Positions 34,827 to 46,577 of a stretch of DNA of 64,000 bases are shown here, piece by piece (position 1 is the stretch's first letter; every line of letters begins with the position of its first letter). The stretch lies in NCBI GenBank assembly GCA_905220665.1, contig CAJNAR010000193.1:28702-92701 (forward strand), given 5' to 3'. This DNA comes from Albugo candida. Lineage: Eukaryota; Oomycota; Peronosporomycetes; Albuginales; Albuginaceae. A program made the position numbers and the translations under genes. The notes under the pieces were generated by a model that saw only the letters and a list, made by a program, of their open reading frames with translations, had not been told where the DNA came from and searched no databases.

Positions 34827-36938
34827 ATGCAGATTTTCACGTTTTGCACATCCATTCTTGTTACGATGATGCCAACATGGAGTGCAATACAGAGACATCA
34901 AGAACCTAGTATGTCAGCGACGCTCATGTTGTCCACTTTGAGACCGAATTCTATTGCATCGTGTCACGATTGCCTTATCAGGAGTGTGGGCATAACATAG
35001 ATTCTTTTGATGGAAGAACATTTAAATAGAAGATTGTATTGGGTGGAAGTGCACGCAGATATTGCCAGAGCATTCATATTTCATTGTAATAGACGGAGTA
35101 TATGTTTCATTTCGCTCAAAAAAGCTCAGCCAAATACTTAAGATGATTTTTTACGCCATGATCATCAGCAAAGATTGACCGTAATATATTCAGAGAAGAA
35201 GAATGGTGTCGAGAAAAATATCCTTTCTTGGGCAGAAGTTATGGAATCTACAATCGGCAAAAGTCACGCTTCTGGAATCACGTCAGATTTAGAAAGCTCA
35301 AATAGTGAGCGTGAAGAGCACATATCAAAGCAAACAAGGTTGATATCTACCATTTTGTCGAAAGAATCAGAAGAAGGCTTTTTCTTGAAACTAAAAAAGA
35401 GCGACGATAAAAATCAAGCAAGCAGCAACATCCAAATGGATATCGTCAATGACCCATCTATTCGATGCATTTTGAGCTTTGGCATGAGAAAATACGCTGC
35501 ATGCCAAGAATGTTTGGCCTTGCACAGTGAGTGGCTCTCTATTCGAACGTATCATTTGAGTTTCCGTCCAAAAATACCCTTAGCGGAGCTATCCGTTTTT
35601 CGTAGTAAGTACAAGTCCGAAAATATCGTGAAGAAATGTCGGGAAAAGTTTTGTCTGGCTTTCTTGCCGTGGAGTCTCGCTGATTGTCAGAAATTTTCCG
35701 CTGTATTTTATCATTCAAGTTTGCTTTTAAAGAAAAAGCTTTCTAATTACCCGAGTGACGACAATCAAATCCATGTTCCAATGACTGAAAAAGGACTTGA
35801 ACCGGATAAGATCAGCAAGATACTGAAGCAAGCTGATGCAAAACGAATGTCCAGATTTTCTGAAGCGAAGAGCCTTTTAAGAGATGCAAGCAAAATGAAG
35901 CCTGAAGGCAGAATCATGGCCTGGAACGATCCGAAGTGCTTGATGGTCACATCTCATTATAACGAGATCCACGACTGTCTTTCTTGCGTGCTGAAATACA
36001 CACGAGATGGACCTCGCGTGATTCTCACCATATCAATTACTTTTGCAACGATATTCACGGATACACCACCTGTTCATGATTGCCAAAGATGCCAAAGTCT
36101 AAGGGAGCTTGATCCAGATAAGTGCCTTGAATACCTCGATGAGAGTAGTACATTGGATACAGAGTCCTATCAGCACTTACTGAAATCACCATATACCGAT
36201 CCTTCAATAGGTACTTGTATGGTATTGTACCACACTCCATCTAGAAAAGATAGGTGTATTAGTTGTGTGACAAAACTGTTTGGCGTGAGGGAACTCAAGC
36301 TAAGCACGGCTTTTGCGTCGTTTCTTGATGCTTCCGAAACCAACCCAGAAATCACACTGAGATTATTTGGAGAGAGTACGTCTTGTCACAAAAAAAATTC
36401 ATGCCGCAAAATTCAACAAGTGCCAAATAGATTTTGCTCTGAGCACCGTGCTTATAGCGATATGACCCATGGTGGTAAAGAAAAGCGAAAGAGAAATTTA
36501 TCAACAATTCACGAACTCACGAAGCATAGAATGTATGTGGGTGTGTGGCCTCCCTCCAGTCAACAAACTGTAAAACCCGTAGAGACGGCACTTTCAAATC
36601 CAAGCTATTGGACTCCTGTAGCCTCGGACTCGGGGACGAACATCTGGCCTATTTGCAGCCAAATCGCTTTCGTCGAATTTACATGTTCAGTGTCCAAACA
36701 ATTGGATTGTGCAAGCTGCCTTATTCAGCACTCAGAAATAAATTTCGTTTATTATGACAAGAATTGGTCTTCTGGATATGTTTGGATGCGTCAAGCACGC
36801 GCCCATGTTTTTAGACAATGCCTGGATACTTATTGCTCAAGCCTCGCTTATGATGATCGAATAAGTCAAATGGAGCGTCATATCGGTCTCCGTCAATGGA
36901 CAATAGAAGACATTCGTGAGAGAAATAATGAAAATTAG
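34827..36938 (+). pseudogene. Secreted five-module cysteine-rich protein of CCG (CX2CX5G) type, copy 1; two in-frame stops
   Basis: The ATG at 34827 opens a signal peptide (MQIFTFCTSILVTMMPTWSA). Module 1 follows: CHDCLIRSVG (CX2CX5G) at 34962, then Cys pair C-x5-C ending at 35105. A TAG (34998-35000) and a TAA (35139-35141) interrupt this frame. After them the same frame is open for about 590 codons to 36938. Modules 2-4 have six cysteines each (35466-35687, 35937-36125, 36216-36437) spaced C-x(11-12)-C-x2-C-x(31-41)-C-x(2-5)-C-x10-C. Module 5 (36654-36836) has CASC and C-x4-C. Module 4 also contains CX2CX5G (CISCVTKLFG). CX2CX5G is the signature of Albugo CCG candidate effectors, so an extracellular or host-directed role is inferred. 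Removing a putative intron (34986-35168), or stop readthrough, could make it functional. Otherwise it is a pseudogene or a 5'-truncated gene. Confidence 0.65.
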
Positions 36939-38716
36939 CTTCAGCGTTCGTTTTCTGCAATGCTTCTTCCAATAATTAAAAGTTTGAATATAGTACTCTG
37001 TTCACTTACCGGGACATTCGGTCATTGTTTTCAAATCACGTGACACATATAGTACTGTACGTCGGAAATACATTTTCATCTGGTGGTGATGTAATGATCA
37101 TGGATAGCATTATCAGACAAGCTACGAGTCATGTGATATGTTATGATTTGCATTGGTCACCTTATGCATCCCTTCATATCTAACGTCTTGACTCCTAGTT
37201 GCCGCTGTATTGAAGAGAAAAGGGATGATAATCGCGTCCATTATGAATTTGCTTCATATACATATTCTAGCTTCCAGTGAACCACCCTTTTTTGCGCTCA
37301 ATGTGTGATACATTCTCTAGAAACGTTTTCTGAAAAGAGATCTTGCGCTGCTAGGGAACGTTTTGCAAAATCATATAAACATTTAGGGTCGTCACACCAG
37401 TGGTTCATTATCTATATAATTACCTCTCGATAAAAAAACGCTTCGGAAGTGCAATCATTTAGGAAGAAGGATTGTGTCCTGATCTGGACAAGAGATTTTC
37501 TGGACTGGTTGTCAACCCATGAATGATGAAATGAGTGATTCATATTCGACGGGTTTGTAGACTCAACAACTTCGTTGACGAATACATATCTCTAGGGATG
37601 AAATGATCATGAAATAGAAATGGCGGCTCGACACAGATGCATTGTAAGAGCTGCTAAGATGGCAATCAACCGCATGGGTAAACATATAATTGAGATTGTG
37701 AACAAATTTGATATCCTAAGTGTGTTGTATCAGACCAGTATCCGGTCCTGGAAGATTTAATCCCGAATGACCTTTCTGGCAAAGCAGAACTATTTGAATA
37801 GATCTTTAAGAGTGCATCAAAGCAATGGAAAAGTGAGTTATCATCAATGCGTTCCATGGTATACTGAATGACACAACCCGAATGCATCCGTGCTTTAATT
37901 TCTAATACTTTCGATAAATTCAATTGTGGCAATTACGTAGCTGAGAACCATTTTGGGACACCGAGAAAGCTATATGAGCATTGTGAATCAGCTTTTGAGT
38001 CTTACAAACCGTGGTTTATTCGAGAAGCTGAAATGAAAAAGGAACATCTCTGAGCAATATCGATGAATAAATCCAATTTGGCTCGAATATGCTACAAACC
38101 ATCCAGCTTCTCTCATGTTTTCCAGATTCTCCTACCGATTCCATGAATACAATCATATGAATTCTGCGATTTGATTTCTTAACCATAGTCCTAAACATAC
38201 GCTGCATCTTTTGCCGGTCGAAAGGGCATAATTGGAAATTCTGATAAAAGATTCGACGCAAGAATCATGCATTACAACTATGTTCTTTTGATTTAGATTT
38301 AGGCACGACTCTATGCCCTTGTTCTTCTTACAGGCCTGTTTGGTTACTAACAAGCAAGGTACGCATGTAGATTTCACTGAGAGCAAAGTGTTTCTGACTG
38401 ATAGCTTATTTGACTAATGATCTAAGAATTCAAGCATGTATTTTTCGTTGTTTCTTGTACAAAAGTATCTCGCATCACTTGACGCCTTGACAAATATTTG
38501 CGCACAAAAAATTGAAAGAAGCAACGTGTCAAATAATGAAGGATGATAAAACGTCTGTAGCTACCACTTCGCGTTTTTCTAAATTTTGGCGGTAAGCTAC
38601 CTACGCCAAAATACATTTTCACTAGTGATTGAATTCACGGTAATCGCAACTACCTATGCTTAAACTCTGTGATTTCCGCATAATCAATGTTCTACGTATA
38701 AACTGACCGGTCAGAT

Positions 38717-38956
38717 TTAACAGAATACTTCACGGTACCAAATAGGTGAAGCTACTCTTGCTTGAACAATATTAAATGCCATATTCACTCTATCATAAGA
38801 ATGACGCCCGTTTTCTACAAAGCTGAATGTTACTTTATGCTTTTCTACTCCTACAACAAACAGAAAACCAATGGAGTAAGCTCTAATTTGATTTGTTGAG
38901 TCGTGAATATAATGATTGTTCATAGCTAAACGGTTGATTCCTAGCATAATATTCAT
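38717..38956 (-). CDS. Unassigned ORF, 79 codons
   Basis: ATG start at 38956. It encodes an Asn/Ile/Val-rich peptide with a hydrophobic patch (IGFLFVVGV) near the middle and a single C-terminal cysteine. It lies downstream of, and out of frame with, the ORF at 39509-39246, so the two could be pieces of one spliced or broken gene. No family is recognised and a chance ORF cannot be excluded. Confidence 0.2.
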   Translation of the reverse strand: MNIMLGINRLAMNNHYIHDSTNQIRAYSIGFLFVVGVEKHKVTFSFVENGRHSYDRVNMAFNIVQARVASPIWYREVFC

Positions 38957-39245
38957 GAATTTTCTTGCTTTCCTAGTAATAATGTCAAGCAGCTTTTCGA
39001 GTACTCAGGTATTCATCCTCTCAGTCACACCTAGTATCGAAACGTTTTTTTTTGTAGTTTGCAGATAAGCCGTTTCAAAAACTATTATAGGCTACAGATA
39101 CAGGAGAAAGGATTACAGTTGGCAGTCTGCCTATTTCACAAACTGAAACTATGTTAACCATGTATTTTTTATGTATACAAAGAAATTCAGTAGAAATTTT
39201 GAACATTGCTGCTGAACGCACTAATTTGCTCTTAGCTCTTCGTCT

Positions 39246-39509
39246 TCATTTATTCCAGTATCGCCATGTATAATTTCCTTTTTGTATTATTCCTACATCG
39301 CTTAATATATATATGACAAATGTCGCTCCAAAATTCGCTTTCCTTGAGCGTTTCTTGGTATCGTATGGACGTATCTTTGGAGCCTGAAGATACGTCGACT
39401 GATTGGAATCCTGACATATTCTAGCTTGTCCATTATTGATCAATTTCAATGTATCAAATTCTGTATCAATGTCCATACCTTCAGATGGGGCTACATTACT
39501 TTGACGCAT
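39246..39509 (-). CDS. Unassigned ORF, 87 codons
   Basis: ATG start at 39509. The product is polar, with an acidic N-terminal half, a basic KKRSRKAN cluster in the middle and a hydrophobic stretch (FVIYILSDVGII) near the end. It reads more like a real exon than most ORFs nearby, but I recognise no domain. No neighbour helps with function. Confidence 0.22.
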   Translation of the reverse strand: MRQSNVAPSEGMDIDTEFDTLKLINNGQARICQDSNQSTYLQAPKIRPYDTKKRSRKANFGATFVIYILSDVGIIQKGNYTWRYWNK

Positions 39510-42500
39510 CCAGTCAAATTCTTCAAAGGTAATCTAAACATTGCATACCATTTTTTGGTAATCTACTTCAGATATATGTTTGCGTGCACTACACGATTCT
39601 TGTAAGATTTCGATGACGTGAAGGAAACAAATATCCGTACCACATGATCACTAATAACGTATCACGAACGATTGTTACTCAAACTTCAGAAAACATAGAA
39701 ACGAAGCTAGCAGGTCAACCATTCAGTACATAAGACTTGTCAAAATACAAGAATTTGAGCTGTTAACGTGCAATAACAAACTCACTTTGATATGAGTCAT
39801 ACAAACTATCCATCGCTTCATGAAATGAAATAGAAGTGGTTTGAGGCTATATTGTGACTAAATACTAGCAAAATTACACAGCTCGCGGTCGCTTTTTCTG
39901 GTGCAAATATGTCCGACCGGTCAATAGTACAACGTAGGCTATCACCTATAAATCACGCGTAACTGCTGAGGTCTTCTTGATTGTGTCAATCTGAAAGAGA
40001 AGTGCTTAGTAGAAATACCGCATTTCCACCACGTGAATACTACTACTACATCATCCAGCACACAAATGAGAGCACAACGGGCTAGATCATCAAAAATATC
40101 GTTCTATTATAAACGATAGTTCCTTGAGCATCGGTTTTCCTATTTGCGACAATACCCTAATTGTACCACACAATCAATTTCTTTTGCAGAACTCCGTCCT
40201 AGAGACTAAGGAATTTATTGTGAAACGGCAGAAACGAATGGCATTTCGAGCTTGTGATACAGTTGGTATATTCATGCCAAAGAGTTTAGAGTGGATGAAC
40301 TCCGTTTATTTTCAATACTTATTATATCCTCTTCCTTTAAGTCCTCAGATTAATTACACAGCATTTTCATCTCTATTTAGATTTGTTGAAAACAAAAAAG
40401 TTGTTGAATAGGTGTCTTCGATACCATCCCATTTGTACAAAAATGAGGCTGTTTGTTGCCCTCTATAGGAAGCTGTCTCACTTTACATGTGAGCGAAACC
40501 GAGACAAAATCTTGGAACTCTATTGCAATCGTCACTCTGGCCCATCATTGAATTCTGTTCATTTTCATCCGAAACAATCATAAAACTGCAAGCTATAAAA
40601 TCGCAATCATCTCGAAGATGTTAGGTTTTAAGACGCTTACTTAAGTAACGAAGCAGTTCTAATTGATTCCGGCTGCCACCTCAAATCACCAAATCGGTCT
40701 TAGAGCAATACAAAAAATAACAACAAGAGTATGCACACTCCAATTTGAAAACCGTGCAAAAACCATCATCGCAATTATCATTATGAGAACCGTTTTGGAT
40801 TACTATCAACAAAAGGAGTCGCGAAAATCTTCAAAAACACAAAGTATTTTAGCCGGACCAAGAGGATATATTAAGAATGATTCATCCTGGCCGCTTAGAA
40901 TTTACATTTTTTGTTAATCGGAACAGTAAGAAATAACTGCTATTGCTTTGTCAAAAAGCATAAAATCTCGCTGTTTTTGTACAGTACAACACGCGGCAAT
41001 AAGTGAAGATGAATGGATTGAGAAACAGAAATCAATTGATGCATAGAGGGACAACAGTATGTATTTTTTTCGTGTTCATGAAGTGTAGAGTAACTCAAAA
41101 GCGAAAAGAAAGCTGACTGTCGTAATTCCTTCGAATCCTAGAGAAGCCTATCATGGAAATGTCATGGCTCTATTGGGGTCACAAATGGGACAGAAATAGA
41201 ACTTTGATGCAAATCCTTGAAGAGATAGTTATTGACGATATTGTATCCTGAATGATCGACCCGAGTATGTGGCTGTGGACTCGCAATCAAATTAGTTTGG
41301 CTTGATATATTCATGACTGATTATACCTTATACTCGGACTGCGTGTGATTTAGGAACTGTAATCAAGCTACCAGCAAGGACTTCATTGCTGATTTACATT
41401 CAAAGTGAAAGAAGAAACATTCTACCCATAATGGAATTGATAAGAGCCGGCTACAGGATATAATTTAGTGTCTTAATTCGAAGGCCTCATTCTCGATGCG
41501 CAAACATCGTTCTGCTGTCAATACTTCTGCAAATCAAACGCGCATCCCATTCGCAAAAATAGTTCCTGGGTGTTCCCTTCTTAATCTCGTAAGTATCATT
41601 GAAGTCCCTCAACCATTTCCTTTGTCTATTTATTCGAAGTTCTCCACACAACAACAACAACAACGACGTGAGAAATCACAAACTGTACCCGAAAAATTCT
41701 TCCGGTTGTTTTTTAGCAGCGAAGGGCGCATTGATCGTCACTTATGGAGTTTACGTCTTAAGTTGGCTACGCATAGAGTTCTTTCAATCAGAGAAATTCT
41801 TTATGCATGACATCAGATCCGTTCTGTATTGTCTGGGGAGCCAGTTACTTAGTTATCAGAATCGTCATGGTATTTCCAATCGCATTATATAAAATTGTTC
41901 AAGTCAGTGCTCTTCAGATCTGTGGCGAAGTAGCACTTCATTCGGGGCCTCACCTTGAACAGTATTACTTGGCAAGGAATATAGCGTTATTTATAGAATC
42001 ACAGATGCCGGTTTTAAGAAATTGTAAAGATTACTATAGGAAAGCAGAAAAGATGCGAGTGCGGCGTTGCACTATAACGTGGAACAGTAGAGGAAAAAAA
42101 TACTTCTATATAGCTAAGCCATGTGTGTCTCTTGTATAGCCTAGCGAGTTTTAGCTATCAGCTTCATGAGAAGAAGCCCGCTTTCGGGGTTGATTATTGT
42201 GCTAGTTCTCGCTTTAGCTCGGGTTTCTATTGTCACCTGTTGTTATCTTGTTCAATACGTTCCAGCCGATTAACAGTATCGCTTGTCTGTATCATTTATA
42301 CTTACCGATAAAATGCTTCTTTGAAGCAATAGAGTGTTTTCTCTCCATGAGCTTTTAGTCATGAACCTGCGATACAATACATCACACTAGACCCATGCTC
42401 TTTTAGATCAAGTAAGCTGAACACGATTATAGAGCGTCAATTACGACAGACCAACCCTGTTTCGCACATTCGAATGAATCCACGTAGATTCAAGTTGTTT

Positions 42501-43441
42501 TCTCATCATTGAAATGACCTATTCAGAATCATTGAATATTGCTAGTAAGAATGCATAAATACGTTTCGAGAGAACGCATATTTTCTCACAGTGAGAAAGT
42601 AATGTTCCTGCATCGACGACTAGTAAGTTGCAATTTTGCAGTTCACTTTGTTTATTTATTGTAATTCAGGCATTAAAGAAGTCGTTTGCGTCTAATTCTA
42701 GTAATATAGACAACTTCAATTAAAAGACTAGTAAGTTGTTTGTGACTGGTGATTTATGTGCGACACATCATAAAATCGACCCACCGAGACTAGAAGCTGA
42801 TCGAGTATGTTGAAGAAATGATGCTGATCCGGGTTGAAGAGAAGTATGGTAAGATTTATGAGCTGCTATCGGGGTGTTGGGCAGTGAGCTTGCGTAGCTA
42901 GTAGGTTGTAAATGAACGATATTTCCTCCTAAGCTTTTTCATGCTATCGATCAATGTAGTTGGGTATAGAATTTAATCAAACGAGACTTGGGATAATGAG
43001 TTTTGAGATGCAACTCGGATTCTCTCCATTGAATGGGTTTAGCGACATGATAATGATGTAAAGATAGAACACACTTAAGGCAAGCAGCACGATCATCATT
43101 TAGCTTTTTATCTGCTTCTCTAAAACTAAATAAGTAGCGTATAAAAGAGGATAATTGAATTTCTATTGGAGGGATAGAATCTAGATACCCTTCAAAGAAT
43201 AAATTTCTGTACGCGATGGCATTACATTTGATTGCAGAGGGAGATTAAAGAACACCCTTTTCCAAATCTTATCAAAAAGATCTTCCGCATATTTGCATTT
43301 TTGCAAAATGATCGGTTATGTCGGGAGAAAATGAATTTGATGGTCATCCATGTGCACTCATCCACTTTAAAAATGCTCAGTGTAAATTGAATCACGAGGG
43401 GACAAAATATAGCAGTTACATCTGGCGTTCGGTTCTTTTGT

Positions 43442-43882
43442 TTATTTGATCGCTGTATTTGTTTCTTCTTGTAAGAAGTATTGAAGAAGTAGTATTCGAT
43501 GACTTCTGATCTCATGCTCGTCATGTGGCTCATGAGATAAGTGTTTTTCGAAGTTATGAGCTATCGATGTCAAGCGAGCTGGCCTATAATTACTTCTATA
43601 AAACGGAAGAGTAATATTGTCACCCATTTGATTACAATAGAACAATCTTACAGACCCTTCAGCTTGGTGTACTTGTATTCGAAGCATTCTAAGAATTCCA
43701 CAAACGAGAGAAAGTCTGAGACTCAGAACCGACCCTCGGATAGATGTTGATTTCTGCCTATCTTTTTGATATCCGACGTCAGAATTGAAGTGTTGCTTGG
43801 CCTGTTTGTCACATTTTTCAATTTGAGGATTTTTTCTCTGTTGTTTTGCATACCTCCATTTTAGTTCTCTATACTCTGTCAT
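43442..43882 (-). CDS. Unassigned ORF, 146 codons
   Basis: ATG start at 43882; one of the longer open frames in this 14-kb stretch. The N-terminal 45 residues are strongly basic and polar (KWRYAKQQRKNPQIEKCDKQ). The remainder is mixed and has no clear hydrophobic segment or motif. No signal peptide. At this length, in AT-rich DNA of 64 kb scanned in six frames, a chance ORF is possible. Confidence 0.2.
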   Translation of the reverse strand: MTEYRELKWRYAKQQRKNPQIEKCDKQAKQHFNSDVGYQKDRQKSTSIRGSVLSLRLSLVCGILRMLRIQVHQAEGSVRLFYCNQMGDNITLPFYRSNYRPARLTSIAHNFEKHLSHEPHDEHEIRSHRILLLQYFLQEETNTAIK

Positions 43883-46161
43883 CGTATTTTTTTAATCCGG
43901 ATGATTGCTGATCCTGAGTGGATGCTTTATAATAGAAAATGATACCAGTGATTTTAGGAACATGAGGCGCGTTCAATAAGATTTATATTGTTCTACTCAT
44001 CATCTTTTTGTTGTTGATATCCTACTCTACACAATTCCACAAACGCTCTCGATTGGCGACAACAAATTGATTAATATAATCTGCTTACATATATCAGTAT
44101 GTTTTCTTGGCCTCTACTTGGATTGTTACTTGTATCCGGTTGGTAATAGTATTTCATATAAACGTAAATGGTCTGGTACCGATGCTAGTAGAGTGCAGCA
44201 CTAGTTTCAATTATTTCTATAATCGTCACTCGTCATTGGTTACCGTGTGAAATTGAATTCAGCGACTCTTGGATTGAAATCGCCTGGCGAATAATGTAAT
44301 TTTGAAAAATTCTGCGTTCGACAATATATATGCGTTGAAATTAATCTTCTATCCATTTATACAAATAGATTGCATCATTAATATCATGTATGGAGTAATC
44401 CCCCTGTGCCCGTGAGAAGGGTTACCCCTACACTGGTCCAAATACAGTACATATTCCGTCTGAGTATACTCGTTTGGTATCAACAATTCAATGTAAATCA
44501 TTATTGAAAAGTAAGTCATCACTATAAAATGTGTGAGAGTGATTCCCAAGCTGTATAACTGGCGTTAGTTGCCTACGGCATGGTCAGCACACTGTCATGT
44601 CTACATAAAAGTAATGTGGCAGTCGAAGCAATTCGCAGTTGTGAAGACAATTGATAAAATCAGATGAGGTGAACTGATACTAAGAAAGCACTTTATTGGC
44701 GTCGATTCAGCCCATTTGAAGATTATAACATACAAATCAAAGTCGTACTCTAACATGTGCACCTCATGAATACGCTCTTGATTTACTTGACGCTACGCAA
44801 TCAATATAATCATACGCGAATGAAGCAATTTCAAAGGATGATATAAAAGTTAGGAAAATAGGATAGGAGACTATATCCACCCCAAAATACGTTAAGTTGT
44901 ACATCGCCGACAAAATTTGGTAGACTCCCAGATCATGATCAACACAGCAGCAACCTTTCATTATATAGCCATAACATGGAGATCTAGAGTGGAGGCAAAA
45001 TTAGTGTTTAGCGAATGTGGTTTCGTGGGAATTCACCCGCGTTATATTACGTCAATCCTATGATAGATTATTCACAGCTACCAAACAGATTTTTCAATAC
45101 CTCCCTGACAGCCATTCATTTTTGTCTCTAATGCTATGCGTGTAAGTAAGTATCGACGTTGGAGGGGGATTTGTATCCTACTATTGTGTCCTTGGATTAC
45201 AGTACAATAACGGCGTCAAAAGATATGGCTTCTGGCTATTGCTCCATTCGAAATCCTCCGATGACGAGTATCGAGCTAAGCTTTCGTCGTATGGGGAACT
45301 GATTTTTGCAACCCTGGCCTACCACAATAGATATTTTTCTCTCCCGGAAAAATGAGAGTCGTTATTTTTTCCTGCTAACATGAATTGATTAATGTCTTAT
45401 GGCCTTCGAGGTACTCGAAGACTGGAGAAAACGTTTCTTCATATGAGTGCTTTGGCTATGTCAGCGATACGGCTTTGTTGCATTTTCTCTCAAAGGCCAA
45501 TCCAGGTAAATATCGGACCTTGTATGTGCTTTTAAACGTTTTCCTAAAAAGGAATGATAGTATGATAAGCAAGAGACATGCAAACTTTTGATGTGCGTCT
45601 CATGGACGGAATGATGACGAATGTCGATGTTCTTTGCTCAATTGCTACTTCAAAAAGATAAACTTTGGTACCTGTGATTTGATTGAGGACACATTTGGTA
45701 GTGCTGAAGATTTTTAGGGTACACCCAAATTTGTTTGGGTTTTCGCTTCATTCGAATAAGTTGCGACAGTCACTTCTTTTCATTCACCCAGCGATTTTTT
45801 AATTACGTGATCATTTGTAGCATATATTTAAGCTCAAGTCGGAGCCCTCACACTCAGATTTGACATTTATTTGTGCTTATCATTTGCATGCTCGTGATCG
45901 ACCGCATGATTGAAGGACTGCTGAGACTCTGACAGAAAGAATCTTGGTCATTAGCTCTCACCAATCCATGGTGAGGTTCCATGCCACACGACATGAGCAA
46001 TCAGGTTTCTGAGATGCGAAGCATTTTTTATCGTAATGGAATACACTGCTCGCGTTCCTTTTTTTTTAGCAAAAGCATTTTTCGTTCAAATGTCACGCTT
46101 TCCACATTGAAAAATGTTGTTCAACGTTTTGATTACATAAGCGGGTTGAACTCATGCTTAT

Positions 46162-46577
46162 TCATGATTTCGACGTGTCCTCTGTACTTTTGACAACGGT
46201 AGCCATGGTCAGATACTGCAAAAATGTAGCTTTCTGCCAGGCCACTTTTCTGTGCGGTATACTACTTTTTCGTTGATGGAGATGCCAATCCAGTGCCCAG
46301 AATACCGCAATCAGTGTGACTTGTGAATCTGTTCCACCATCTAGACAAATCTTCTGCTGTATATGCTTTTCTATCTCCAATTAATGTGTCAAATATGAGA
46401 TCCAAATGTCTCGTGCAACGGAATATCACTCGGTCCGCAACATGGAGAGCTAGCAAGACCAGCTTGCTTCTCCAAGGGCAAGTGATATTCGTGCCCATAC
46501 TCCCTGAATCTGTCTTCAATATACAATTCTAGGATATATCGAAACTTGCTGTTAATCGACTTATCGTCCGGTGACAC
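46162..46577 (-). pseudogene. Possible broken coding remnant in three overlapping frames
   Basis: Three minus-strand open segments overlap here (46577-46389, 46519-46262, 46380-46162), none with an ATG. Segment 2 reads as a plausible folded protein (LLALHVADRVIFRCTRHLDLIF then LSRWWNRFTSHTDCGILGTG). The first reads SINSKFRYILELYIEDRFREY. Switching between frames would be expected from a frameshifted gene. I do not recognise the family. Confidence 0.25.

Noticed and set aside
35175..36938. Taking the 587-codon open frame as the whole gene
   Set aside because: It begins at TTG, lacks a signal peptide, and the signal peptide plus CX2CX5G lie upstream in the same frame; the real gene model starts at 34827.
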